DNA of 64,000 bases, taken from NCBI GenBank assembly GCA_037127315.1, contig JBBBDQ010001287.1, forward strand, positions 4,424,501-4,488,500, given 5' to 3'. The DNA is from Ascarosepion bandense. Lineage: Eukaryota; Mollusca; Cephalopoda; Sepiida; Sepiidae. The position numbers were made by a program, and so were the translations under genes. This document shows, piece after piece, positions 1 through 9,152 of this stretch (positions are counted from its first letter, which is position 1; the number at the start of each line of letters is the position of its first letter). Under the pieces are notes generated by a model. The model was not told where the DNA came from. It saw only the letters and a program-made list of their open reading frames with translations, and made no database searches.

Positions 1-1078
1 TGACTGAATCTGGATAAAGGAATTGAGTAACAAAAGAGATTGGGTTCTATAGCCCTGGATGGCAACCAGTCTAACACAGAAAAAAGTAGCAACCTACTGC
101 GGGAAAATCTCTTGCCTATTCAGTCATGGATCGAAATAGAAATGATCGCCCAAGTGTGTATCACGTATGGCATTTAACTTACTGAATCTTGATAAAGGAA
201 TTGAATAACAAAAGAGATTGGGTTCTATAGCCTTTGATGGCAACCAGTCCAACACAGAAAAAAATGGCAACCTACTGCGGGAAAATCTTTTGCCTATTCA
301 GTCATGGATCGAAATTGAAATGATCGCCCAAGTGTGTATCACGTATGGCATTTAACTGACTGAATCTGGATAAAGGAATTGAATAGCAAAAGAGATTGGG
401 TTCTATAGCCCTGGATGGCAACCAGTCTAACACAGAAAGAAATGGCAACCTATTGCGGGGAAATCTTTTGCCTATTCAGTCATGGATCGAAATAGAAATG
501 ATCACCCATGCGTGTATCACGTATGGCATTTAACTGACTGAATCTGGATAAATGAATTGAATAGCAAAAGAGATTGGGTTCTATAGCCTTTGATGGCAAC
601 CAGTCTAACACAGAAAAAAATGGCAACCTACTGCGGGAAAATCTTTTGCCTATTCAGTCATGGATCGAAATAGAAATGATCGCCCAAGCGTGTATCACGT
701 ATGGCATTTAACTGACTGAATCTGGATAAAAGAATTCAATAGCAGCATTTATTTGGTTTTATAAGCCTTGGTCGGCAACCAGTTTACTGTAGAAGCAATG
801 GCAACCTGCTATAGGATAATCTTTTCCCCTACTCTATCATGTCTCTTTCGAGGTATGATCGCCTAAAGCGTGTATCACGTGTAGCTATTTACTGACTGAA
901 TCTTGATAAACGAATTGAATAGCAGCAGTCATTTGGTTTTATATACCTTGGTCGGCAACCAATCTACTGTAGAAAGCAATGGCAACCTGCTATGGGATAA
1001 TCTTTTCCCCACTCTATCATGTCTCTTTCGAGGCATGATAGCGTAAAGCGTGTATCACCTGTTTCATTTAACTGACTG
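1..1078 (+). repeat. Satellite of six 178-180 bp units made of SINE-A body
   Basis: Unit starts (ACTGAATCT motif) fall at 3, 181, 359, 537, 715, 895 and 1075, so the period is 178 bp, then 180 bp for the last two. Each unit carries GGTTCTATAGCC, GGCAACCAGT, GGCAACCTACTGCGGG, ATGATCGCCCAA and GTGTATCACGTATGGC in that order. The same order forms the body of the dispersed SINE-A copies at 61476-62446, 47411-47727 and 58135-58450. The tRNA-like head is absent, so the array amplified only the body. The first four units are very alike; the last two are more diverged and keep the CTCTTTCGAGG form nearer to the dispersed SINE. Confidence 0.85.
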
Positions 1079-1943
1079 AATGTACTGTTGAATTGTGTCC
1101 GCTTAATTGCTTTGTATTGAATAGGTGTCAGCTTAACTGTATTACTTGGTGTGTTATTGTAGTTTAGGTTGACATCTTTTTATTGTACCGACCTCTTTTT
1201 GCTGGCTAGGAATTTTTCTTTCCGTGTTGGTGGATATGGCCGCTTAAAGGATTTCTTATTTTATCATGGTTGAGTGTTGTATTTTTTGAGTATCTGTGTT
1301 TGTGTTCTTCATGTGTGATTGTTTTTTATTTCCTGTTTTTTGACGTGATCGAGTTTTGTGAATTTATTTTTTTTATTTATATACGTAAATTAGTTTTGTG
1401 TTTTATATGTGTGTGCGTGTATGTATGTGCGGTTGTGTTCGTATTTAATCAGTATAGTGCGAAGTTGAGGTCCATATTCTTCTACTTCTTGAAGAAGACG
1501 TGTTAAGAGGTTTGACTTCCAAAATCGTTCCCCAACGAGATAACATCGATTAATTTGCCAACGTATTTGGTTAAAGCCAGCTTTAGATTCCCATTCCGTA
1601 AACGAACTTCTCTATATAATTTCCATATAGCTTCTTCGGAGACTTTGGGGGCCTAGCCAGTGTAATTACGCCAGTTGAAGCCTCTACAAACGTCGAACCA
1701 GCTCTTGGGCACCCGTCGGCCAAAGGGAATCAATCGTGCGGCGAAAGATCAAAGAAAATGGAGATGCTAAGCGTTGGTGTGTCAAAGATTTCAGGGGATT
1801 CACACAAATCTTATTTGCTGCCCGCCATATACGGATATATTCGCCTCTGTTCTTCGCGGAAAATATCGATTGAAAAAATAGATCGAGTTCTTTTCGTAAA
1901 CGCTTTCGTCTTTGCTGGATTTAGAGAGAGTAAGAAATGCATT
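1079..1943. other. No recognised feature
   Basis: Mixed-composition sequence directly after the SINE-A satellite. Short open frames at 1270-1506 and 1758-2045 are low-complexity or run into a tetranucleotide repeat and show no recognisable domain. I see no element termini or RNA gene here. Confidence 0.6.
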
Positions 1944-1996
<53 letters not shown>

Positions 1997-2051
1997 TCAC
2001 AATAAGAAAAAACAAATAAAAAACATTTATAATATAGATTTATAAACGTTT

Positions 2052-2103
<52 letters not shown>
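1944..2103. repeat. (TCTA)n and (TA)n microsatellites
   Basis: A perfect TCTA tetranucleotide run at about 1944-1996 is followed by AT-rich spacer and a TA dinucleotide run at about 2054-2103. The TA run directly abuts a SINE-B tail. Confidence 0.95.
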
Positions 2104-2152
2104 CATCCGCAGACAGATCTGTTTCGCTGTATCACAGCTCATCAGTACGGTT
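2101..2152 (-). mobile_element. SINE-B tail fragment, reverse orientation
   Basis: This is the reverse complement of the 3' part of SINE-B: CTGATGAGCTGTGATACAGC, then GAAACAGATCTGTCTGC. It matches the tails of the copies at 2501-2710 and 5419-5633. Only the last 50 bp or so are present, joined to a (TA)n run. Confidence 0.75.
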
Positions 2153-2257
2153 TGTATGATATTCAAAGTAAGCGCTTATAAACTTCTCCTATTTATTCCA
2201 TAAACTATCATTTTGTCATATTTTGGCCCATGTTTGATCTGATATTTAATTCTAATA

Positions 2258-2288
<31 letters not shown>

Positions 2289-2500
2289 TAAACATAGTGA
2301 TGATCCACGTATACTGTTTTAATATGTATAGGAAAAATACTAAAAAGTTGTAAGTTTATAAATGTATTTTTTTGACAGTTTTTGTTTATTTCTATTATTA
2401 TATTTTATATTTCAGGCCGTCCTCGGTCCTTCATCAGAAACAAATGATTTTAAAATTTAAATTAGAAACGTATTTCACGAGAGCGTATGTATATATATAT
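2153..2500. other. AT-rich spacer with a short (TA)n
   Basis: Holds a TA run at about 2262-2289 and otherwise unrecognised AT-rich sequence. No gene or element end was identified. Confidence 0.6.
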
Positions 2501-2710
2501 CAGTAATGAATTAGAGCACTCTAACTACCGGCGTATGATACGTCATACGCTAAAAGGTCTGCCTCCTTCTACCGAGCGCCCATAGCTCAGAGGTAGAGTA
2601 GCCGATTGACGCCAATTCAGTCGGGTTTCAGTTCTGGTTAAGAGCAAGCGGATGTCTAACCGAACTGATGAGCTGTGATATTGTGAAAGAGATCAGTCTG
2701 CGAATGACTT
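2501..2710 (+). mobile_element. SINE-B, tRNA-like SINE, full or nearly full length
   Basis: The copy opens with CAGTAATGAATTAGAGCACT. A tRNA-like segment follows, with a polymerase III A-box-like TAGCTCAGAGGTAGAG and a degraded B-box-like GGGTTTCAGTTC about 35 nt later. The tail contains ACTGATGAGCTGTGAT and ends at a (TA)n(TG)n run. A second copy at 5419-5633 has the same start, A box and tail. The head resembles a tRNA gene, but the body does not fold as an intact tRNA, so this is a retroposon. Family name not assigned. Confidence 0.7.

Positions 2711-2799
<89 letters not shown>
2711..2799. repeat. (TA)n(TG)n microsatellite
   Basis: A TA run turns directly into a TG run of about 40 bp. It sits at the 3' end of SINE-B and probably grew from its tail. 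Confidence 0.95.
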
Positions 2800-2800
<1 letters not shown>

Positions 2801-2985
2801 CATAAAGTTCATACAACCATGGCTGTAAACGTTACAATGTCTTCAAATTTTAAAAATTGCGCGCTCAAAAATTCCCTATGACATGAGATTTCTTAAGAAT
2901 AAACAAAAAAGTCAGTTAAATCAGTTATTGTAAATCGTCTGAAGACACCACATGGTAGAAACCTAGGTCACGTAATAACTCTTTT

Positions 2986-3030
<45 letters not shown>

Positions 3031-3177
3031 AAGATGAGAAATTAATTATTTTTACAGTATTCTTACATTTATTTTCGTCTGTAAGAATATTGGCAAATGA
3101 AATTAAGAAAATAATTAAATCTTATTTTTTTGCCATCTTCAACGATTTTTTTATAAAAAATGTTGCTTTCCAATATT

Positions 3178-3180
<3 letters not shown>
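2800..3180. other. Unrecognised spacer with a (TA)n run
   Basis: No coding or element homology seen. A TA run lies at about 2990-3025. Confidence 0.55.
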
Positions 3181-3219
<39 letters not shown>

Positions 3220-3300
3220 AAAATATACACACACACGCACACACACACGCACACACGACGCACAAACACACACACACAAACACACACATATATGTATATA
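3181..3300. repeat. (TC)n and (CA)n microsatellites
   Basis: A CT dinucleotide run at about 3182-3214 is followed by imperfect CA repeats to about 3290 and a short TA tract. Open frames on both strands here are dinucleotide translations (LSLSLS, HTHTHT) and are not genes. Confidence 0.95.
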
Positions 3301-3380
3301 TAAAATATCGTCCTGATGATTCCATAGCGCATGAAACTCTGAGTCGTGCCATAAACGTAGGATAATATGTATATTTATAT
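3301..3380 (+). mobile_element. Terminal segment of a dispersed, possibly Penelope-like element
   Basis: The segment GCATGAAACTCTGAGTCGTG followed by CCATAAACGTAGGATAATAT recurs at 4969-5008 with few changes. It also holds CTGATGA (3313-3319), GAAA (3333-3336) and a GTC (3343-3345), in the order of a hammerhead ribozyme core. Penelope-like elements are known to carry hammerhead motifs in their terminal repeats, and Penelope-like coding remnants lie 0.6-2 kb downstream. Stem II does not pair in this copy, so the ribozyme reading is tentative. Confidence 0.35.
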
Positions 3381-3797
3381 ACTAATATATAAAGTAAATC
3401 GCTACAAACTGTGGACTGTTCACTATTTAGTTTGTACTATTTCTAATATACACCACCCCACACACACTTATATATGGATGGATTGTTCTTAATTTTCTCT
3501 TTTAAGGCAGAGACCTTTATTTTTTTATTTTGTTATTTTGTTATTCGTTTCCTTAGGTTTTTTGTGAATCTAGTTCGTGTAGAATCCTTCGTTAAATAAA
3601 GACTGAAGCTGACGATGGCTCGCCTGAAATAGGCCCATACTTCCGATTCACCATGAAATAACGTGTCTGTCTTAATTTTTCTTATATTTGCTCTATATGT
3701 ATTTATATGCATATATGTTTAGATCTCTCTTAGAGAGTTATCCTACCACTATATGTAAAGGATACACCTTTGGATTCTTCTATGCCCACACTGCATG

Positions 3798-3848
<51 letters not shown>
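3381..3848. other. Unrecognised sequence ending in (TA)n
   Basis: AT-rich sequence with no recognised element. A TA run at about 3801-3848 abuts the inverted end of the next array. Confidence 0.6.
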
Positions 3849-3851
<3 letters not shown>

Positions 3852-3903
3852 GTGTATTTTGGCAGCATTTTTTCATTAATGCAGGTTTCATTGAATAATA
3901 TTT

Positions 3904-4168
3904 AACGACATCACCATCAAGTATATCAGACGATATGAACGGATCCTACACAAAATTAATAGACAAAACTTGTCTATATTATTCAATGAAACCTGCATTA
4001 ATGAAAAAAAAAATGCTGCCAAAATACACACAATTTAAATTACATGATCCAGCAGCCCAACACACCACCACCACCTTGAAATATAAATGGAGCCTTGTGA
4101 AAAGGCAAATTGAAATAGCGAAAGAAAATCTTGACACATTATACAAGAACAAATTGTTAATAGCTTAA
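3904..4168 (+). pseudogene. Penelope-like N-terminal fragment, unit 1, frameshifted
   Basis: Unit 1 encodes the same product as unit 2 but has four extra A residues in the run near 4003-4012, which throws the first half out of frame with the LPKYTQFKLHDPAA half. The second half runs open to the shared stop after KNKLLIA at 4168. It is a copy inside the array and not an independent gene. Confidence 0.5.
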
Positions 4169-4209
4169 ATGTTCTATGTTTACTGTGTGTTATTATTTAC
4201 TCTTTGATA

Positions 4210-4542
4210 ATGGCTTATGTGAGCCGAAAGCTTAGACCCGATAAAAAATTCAACAAATACTGTGATTTTTTGTTGTCTTTTAACGACATCACCATCAAGT
4301 ATATCAGACGATATGAACGGATCCTACACAAAATTAATAGACAAAACTTGTCTATATTATTCAATGAAACCTGCATTAATGAAAAAATGCTGCCAAAATA
4401 CACACAATTTAAATTACATGATCCAGCAGCCCAACACACCATCACCACCTTGAAATATAAATGGAGCCTTGTGAAAAGGCAAATTGAAATAGCGAAAGAA
4501 AATCTTGACACATTATACAAGAACAAATTGTTAATAGCTTAA
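4210..4542 (+). pseudogene. Penelope-like N-terminal fragment, unit 2, open
   Basis: This unit is open from the ATG at 4210 for 110 codons. Visible blocks are NKYCDFLLSFNDI, KYIRRYERILHKINRQ, SILFNETCIN, LPKYTQFKLHDPAA and a charged C-terminal stretch WSLVKRQIEIAKENLDTL, likely helical. The LPKYT...KLHDPA block resembles N-terminal regions upstream of the reverse transcriptase in mollusc Penelope-like elements; this is recognition of pattern, without a search. No reverse transcriptase or GIY-YIG motif is present, so it cannot act alone. The open frame runs across the unit junction, which argues for copying of an element segment. Confidence 0.45.
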
Positions 4543-4583
4543 ATGTTCTATGTTTACTGTGTGTTATTATTTACTCTTTGATA

Positions 4584-4748
4584 ATGGCTTATGTGAGCCG
4601 AAAGCTTAGACCCGATAAAAAATTCAACAAATACTGTGATTTTTTGTTGTCTTTTAACGACATCACCATCAAGTATATCAGACGATATGAACGGATCCTA
4701 CACAAAATTAATAGACAAAACTTGTCTATATTATTCAATGAAACCTGC

Positions 4749-4752
<4 letters not shown>
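4584..4752 (+). pseudogene. Penelope-like N-terminal fragment, unit 3, truncated
   Basis: It is identical in sense to the start of unit 2 (MAYVSRKLRPDKK through SILFNETCIN) and is then replaced by (TA)n at about 4753-4784. Confidence 0.45.
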
Positions 4753-4784
<32 letters not shown>

Positions 4785-4789
<5 letters not shown>

Positions 4790-5017
4790 AGTAAATTAAT
4801 AAATATGCATATAAAGTGTGTATACTTGCGGATAATATTATTCGGCTATTAATAAAGCAGTGCTCAATGTATGAACAGTGCTGTATTATATATGTATTAA
4901 TAAATATACATATTATTCTACATCTTTGTCAGGAATCAGAATGTCATGAGTTATGCAATCATCAGGTGCATGAAACTCCGTGTCGTGCCATAGACGTAGG
5001 ATAATATATATTATCCA
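4785..5017 (+). mobile_element. Dispersed element segment shared with 26501-26595
   Basis: The stretch around CAGTGCTCAATGTATGAACA (about 4857-4880) recurs in reverse orientation near 26505-26560. The segment ends with GCATGAAACTCCGTGTCGTG, then a CCATAGACGTAGGATAATAT block shared with 3301-3380. At the very end GGATAATATATATTATCC is a perfect 18-bp palindrome. Together with the flanking coding fragments this looks like the terminal region of one Penelope-like family, but I cannot prove the link. Confidence 0.45.
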
Positions 5018-5117
5018 GCATGCACGCACGCGTTCGCCAGTCCTCTACACAAACAAAATAGATGACTACTACTATCGTCCATCCGCGAACTGCCCGTTAC
5101 AACCAACACTATTTTCA

Positions 5118-5315
5118 TCTTTGATAATGACTGATGTAAGCCGAAAACCCAGAAAGGTTTAAATAAAAACATGTACCAATATTGTGATTTTCTTTCCTCT
5201 TTCAACAAGAATGCTATTAAGCTTATCAGACGGTATGAAAAAATACATAAAATAAATCGACAAAACGTCTCTATATTATTTAATACAACATGCCTCAATA
5301 ATATATTCATATATA
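5118..5315 (+). pseudogene. Diverged paralogue of the 374-bp unit coding segment
   Basis: In shifting frames this reads MTDVSRKPRK, then YQYCDFLSSFNKNAIKLIRRYEK and HKINRQNVSILFNTTCLN (each cut here to visible blocks). These align with MAYVSRKLRPDKK, NKYCDFLLSFND and SILFNETCIN of the array. A stop and frameshift after RKV break it. It is a separate, older copy of the same element region. Confidence 0.45.
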
Positions 5316-5418
5316 CAAATATATACAAATATATGCTCTCACACCCTGATTGAGCACTCTGGATGAATGGTAGACTTTGAAAAACAGTAGCTCTTCTGGC
5401 ATTTACGCAACGTTCATT

Positions 5419-5633
5419 CAGTAATGAATTAGAACACTCTCAGCTATTGGGCGTGTATAATGATAATATACACGCTAAAATGTCTGCCTCCTACCGAGGG
5501 CCCGTAGCTTAGAGGTAGAATCGCCGACTGACGCCAATTCGGTCGGGTTACAAATTTTGGGTAAAAAGCAATCGGTTGTCTAATCGTACTGATGAGCTGT
5601 GATACAGCGAAACAGATCTGTCTGCTGATAACT
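5419..5633 (+). mobile_element. SINE-B, second plus-strand copy
   Basis: It starts CAGTAATGAATTAGAACACT, has the A-box-like TAGCTTAGAGGTAGAA and the conserved CTGACGCCAATTCGGTCGGG, and ends with ACTGATGAGCTGTGATACAG and ATCTGTCTGCTGATAA. It is diverged from the 2501 copy by scattered substitutions and small indels, so it is not a local tandem duplicate. Confidence 0.7.
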
Positions 5634-5705
5634 ATTCATATGTATATACGTACATACATAGTAATATTTTAAGAATTTTTGGTATTTAAAATAAAAAAAA
5701 CTTTT

Positions 5706-5890
5706 ACCGCTGCACAACAGTTGTCGTGTTTCGGTATTATCAATAGTTTCTCATCAGGCGACTTACAAGAGTTAATGAATTATATTTTTGAATTTTTTTA
5801 TATACATCATTAACTAATTCTTTCAAAATGTAAATCTCCTGATGATGCACTATTGATAGTACCAAAACACGACAGCTCTTGTGTAGTGGT
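5706..5890. repeat. Foldback (inverted repeat) element, about 82-bp arms
   Basis: The left arm at about 5706-5787 contains GTTGTCGTGTTTCGG, ATCAATAGT and CATCAGG. The right arm at about 5807-5890 is its imperfect reverse complement (CCTGATGATGCACTATTGAT, CAAAACACGACAGC). The loop is about 20 bp. Similar hairpin logic occurs at 40486-40880 and 44265-44390. Confidence 0.75.
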
Positions 5891-5959
5891 GAAAAAAAAT
5901 TTTTTTTATATTATAACAATAACAATAATACTAAAAATATTCCTATAAATATTGGTCTA

Positions 5960-5963
<4 letters not shown>

Positions 5964-6008
<45 letters not shown>
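5964..6008. repeat. (TA)n microsatellite
   Basis: Pure TA run directly 5' of a family C element. Confidence 0.95.
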
Positions 6009-6010
<2 letters not shown>

Positions 6011-6706
6011 TAGCGGTATAGCCCGGCTATGCTCGGGTGTAATGAAAGCTTTAAAACTAATCCATGGTCCTGGAGCTCAAACTCTCTGGACGTTGGTACG
6101 AAAGACTAAAAAGCAATAGTTGTTAAATGGAACCCCTCGACTGAAAGAAAAATGAATGGATGTAAGTCAAATTTTGATTTCCTGGTATCGATATCAAATA
6201 AGTTTTTTTCGTCTTAAACTGAATTTTGAAGGCTAAATAAGTCCTCTGAGTAAATGGTATCATGGCTGAGACTAAGTACTACAATTATACCTACTTAGCA
6301 CCAAACCCGAAACAAAAACTAAAATAAAAGGGCTGAAAAATATAGACATAGAGGCAGATAAACAGACACACACAAACATCTTACCTTTTATATATAAATA
6401 TTATCAATTGTCTGCAATATTGTAAGAACTGCAACCTTAAAACTTCTGAATATCGTTTCGTATGTCTTTGTCTATGAGTGTATCAAATTTGATTAAAATC
6501 GGACTACTTCTTTTATAACCCGATTTTTTCGATTATCGATTTTCGATATTTATCTGGGGTACCTCGACACAATACCTAGCTAAGAACACTCGCAGACGCT
6601 TATAGTACAACTGTGTAAATTTTCAAGAAAATCGGTTCAGCCGTTTCGGAGTCTGTAGGTAACGGACACGCACACACACATGCACACAAAGTTCCATTTA
6701 TAAAAA

Positions 6707-6713
<7 letters not shown>
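6009..6713 (+). mobile_element. Family C interspersed repeat, copy 1 (about 705 bp)
   Basis: It starts ACTAGCGGTATAGCCCGGCT. Internal landmarks are CTAATCCATGGTCCTGGAGC, ATGGCTGAGACTAAGTACTA, AAATCGGACTACTTC, TCGATTATCGATTTTCGATA and GGTTCAGCCGTTTCGG. It ends with (CA)n and AAGTTCCATTTATAAA. Other copies are at 11009, 42107 and 60271, with a fragment at 41938. No long open frame or terminal inverted repeat is visible, so it is probably a non-autonomous element; the class is undecided. (TA)n runs flank both ends. Confidence 0.8.
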
Positions 6714-6745
<32 letters not shown>

Positions 6746-7192
6746 ATTATTTTAAACAAAGAATTAGAAATCGGTAAAAAGTTGAATAGTATATCACTGA
6801 AAATTACAAAAAGAAACTGTAATCATTGTCAAGACAAGAACAAGAATCGTCACTGGCTTTAAGGATATTTAAAAAGAGATTTCGCAAAAGGAAATGTGTA
6901 ATAAAGAAGAAATTGTATTCACGAGGAAGACATCGGTTGAAGGAACTTGTATTTTGAATATAAACATAACAAAAGATGCTGAATATTGAGAACTTTGGGC
7001 CAAATTCATGAACACAAACAAACCACCGCGTTTCAGTAACACCCCCCCAAAAGTAAAGAAATGTTTAAGTTAGACGAAGAAAACTCTTAAACTAATATTC
7101 ACCTACAAAGCTGGAAAGCCTCTCAAGCTAGTGGATAACTCTTGTGGATTATGATGAATGACGTGTGTGATATGAACAAAAGAGGAGGGGAT
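6714..7192. other. (TA)n run and unrecognised sequence
   Basis: A TA tract to about 6742 is followed by A-rich sequence with no recognisable element or coding segment. Confidence 0.6.
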
Positions 7193-7841
7193 ATACAGTA
7201 ATCTGCAAAAATACTCGGACAAGAACTCTTTTATCTTTTATGAGGCATCAAAATAAAGTTTAAAATCACCCCTGTTCTACCGGTAGTGTACAAAAGTATT
7301 AGGACAGGGGTGATATTTCTAAAAACTTCGCTGAAATTCAAATACAGGGTGAAAAGCCAAGGAAATTGCTAAGAAATATTGATTATTTAAAACTAGGCGC
7401 GAAAGAAATGTATTAAAACAAAGTTATATTTAAGTTTTCTTGTTTTCTATTAAACAAGTTATTTTGAAACTACTCATTATTCTTTTATCCTTGGATATGA
7501 CTGACTTTTTTCTTAGTCCCCCCTCACGAATTGATAAATCTAATGTTGCTTTGCAAGACACACTTTGGGAACAAATACAAGCTGCTTGGCAGGAGATACC
7601 ATTAGATACATTGAAGAAGCTTGTGATGTCAATGCCTGACAGAATGAAGGCTGTGATCAAAGCAAAAGGCTATATTATATTAAATATTAAATTTATTTTG
7701 AAACAAGTATTATTTTCGTGGTAAAGAAATTGTTGAGTAAATCAAATAAAACTACTTTAATTAAATTGTTTATTTTCTCTCAATATGCCTCATAAAAGTT
7801 AAAATAGTTCTTGTCCTAATACTTTTGCACAGTACTATATA
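7193..7841 (+). mobile_element. Internally deleted Tc1-like transposon, about 650 bp
   Basis: The left end (7194-7247) reads ACAGTAATCTGCAAAAATAC, then GGACAAGAACTCTTTTATCT and TTTTATGAGGC. The right end (about 7788-7841) is the reverse complement of the same layout (GCCTCATAAAAG, AGTTCTTGTCCTAATACTTT, TGCACAGTACT). Both ends sit at TA dinucleotides, as expected of Tc1/mariner. Near 7265-7315 an internal ATCACCCCTG...CAGGGGTGAT inverted repeat around another ACAAAAGTATTAGGACAGG end suggests a nested or rearranged terminus. Most of the transposase is missing. Confidence 0.75.
7534..7675 (+). pseudogene. Tc1-like transposase C-terminal fragment
   Basis: The open frame at 7440-7724 contains LQDTLWEQIQAAWQEIPLDT and LKKLVMSMPDRMKAVIKAKG. 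This is the characteristic C-terminal end of Tc1-family transposases, after the catalytic DDE region. The N-terminal DNA-binding domain and catalytic triad are absent, and the residues upstream of the match do not look like transposase. It is non-functional. Confidence 0.8.
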
Positions 7842-8063
7842 TATAATATACTAGGTGCGTTTGGTAAATTGTCGCAATTCTTTTATTATTTCAAAGCAAA
7901 AGCCTATTATACTGAATATTAAATCTATTTTGTAGCAAGTATTTTTTTCTTGTTAAAGCATTTGTTGAGTAAATCAAATAGAATTACTTTAATTAAATTG
8001 TTTATTTTCTGTCAATATGCCTTATAAAAGATAAAATAGTTTTTGTCCTAATATTTTTCAGTC
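7842..8063 (+). mobile_element. Mariner-type end fused to a second Tc1-like 3' end
   Basis: 7851-7891 (TAGGTGCGTTTGGTAAATTG, TCGCAATTC...) looks like a mariner-type terminus and recurs inverted at 42017-42064. From 7892 the sequence repeats the last 160 bp of the Tc1-like element just upstream (AGCAAAAGCCTATTATACTG, GTTGAGTAAATCAAATAGAA, TTTTTGTCCTAATA), diverged and missing the final terminus. Confidence 0.65.
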
Positions 8064-8146
8064 ATGTGTATCATTTTTGTTTTCCAGACAATTATGTTGG
8101 AAATTGGGGTTCTTACAATTCAACACTGGTTGAAATTTGTCCGTAT

Positions 8147-8513
8147 TTTTTTTTTTTTTTTTTTTAATCATATCACCCCGAGCAAGGCGGTAACGCCACT
8201 GATGCGCAGGGGGTTACGTAAGGGTAAAAAGAATGGAAAAGAGAAAGCCGGAAACCAAATCCTAAACAGGCAACAAGGGATGAGCCTCTTCACCTGTTCA
8301 ATAGATGTGGGTGGCGTGTGAACCGGGCGATAGTTTAGTCTATCTACTCCAATTGAAAAAAAAATAAAAAATAAGGAAAAGAGTGAAAAGATTGGAAAAG
8401 AGAAAACCGGAAACCGCATCCTAAACAGGAAACAAGGGATGAGCCTCTTCACCTGTTCAATAGATGTGGGTGGAGTGTGAACCGGGCGATAGTTTAGTCT
8501 ATCTACTCCAATT
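8147..8513 (-). mobile_element. LINE-tailed dimeric SINE-like repeat
   Basis: On the minus strand, two repeats of about 135-150 bp are in tandem: each holds CTATCGCCCGGTTCACACTC, ATTGAACAGGTGAAGAGGCT, CATCCCTTGTTTCC and TCCGGTTTTCTCTTTTCC. The 3' end is CATCAGTGGCGTTACCGCCT, TGCTCGGGGTGATATGATTA and a poly(A) (poly(T) at 8147 on the plus strand). That 3' end equals the tail of LINE-1type copies. The same dimer is found at 44512-44822, so the dimer is the mobile unit and not a local duplication. Confidence 0.75.
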
Positions 8514-8682
8514 ATTGAGCTCAGGTTACAGAGGTGTAGAGTGAGCTGTCTTGAAGCGGATGATTTTGCATCCAAAATAATTACGTGTCGAGTTCATTTC
8601 GTCAGAAACACAGTTTTATACGGGACAGGTAAATTTATAATTATTGTTATTCTGGTATAATTTTGATTTCGCCGAAGAGATA

Positions 8683-8870
8683 TTACGACTGATAAAAATT
8701 CTCTCTCTATCTCTCTATCTATCTATCTCTCTCTATATATATATATATATATATTACGACTGATAAAAATTCTCTCTCTCTCTCTCACTCTCTCTCTCTC
8801 TATCTATCTATCTCTCTCTCTATATATATATATATTACGACTGATAAAAATTCTCTCTCTCTCTCTCACA

Positions 8871-8918
<48 letters not shown>

Positions 8919-9078
8919 TACGACTGATAAAAATTCTCTCTCTCTCTCACTCTCTCTCTCTCTCTAGCTATCTCTCTCTCTCTCTATATTACGACTGATA
9001 AAAATTCTCTCTCTCTCTCACTCTCTCTCTCTCTCTATCTATCTCTCTCTCTATATATATATATATATTACGACTGAT

Positions 9079-9150
<72 letters not shown>
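8683..9150. repeat. CT-rich minisatellite, 70-83 bp units, then (TA)n
   Basis: ATTACGACTGATAAAAATTC recurs at 8683, 8753, 8834, 8917, 8988 and 9067. Between the copies lie (CT)n, (CTAT)n and (TA)n of variable length, which explains the uneven period. A TA run ends at the next transposon. Confidence 0.9.

Positions 9151-9152
<2 letters not shown>

Larger units (their letters stand above)
3849..4752 (+). repeat. Tandem triplication of a 374-378 bp transposon-derived coding unit
   Basis: The AACGACATCACC motif recurs at 3904, 4282 and 4656, giving periods of 378 and 374 bp. The third unit is cut after GCATTAAT by a (TA)n run. The left end is inverted: 3849-3900 is the reverse complement of about 3978-4031, so array and left end form a hairpin with 50-bp arms and a loop of about 78 bp. 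The units are almost identical, which implies recent amplification. Confidence 0.9.

Noticed and set aside
1758..2045. 95-codon frame ending in a SIYLSIYL repeat
   Set aside because: The second half is a (TCTA)n microsatellite and the first half has no recognisable motif.
2578..2642. A genuine tRNA gene
   Set aside because: The A box fits, but the B box is GGGTTTCAGTTC and no cloverleaf with a proper acceptor stem forms; the same segment recurs inside SINE-B.
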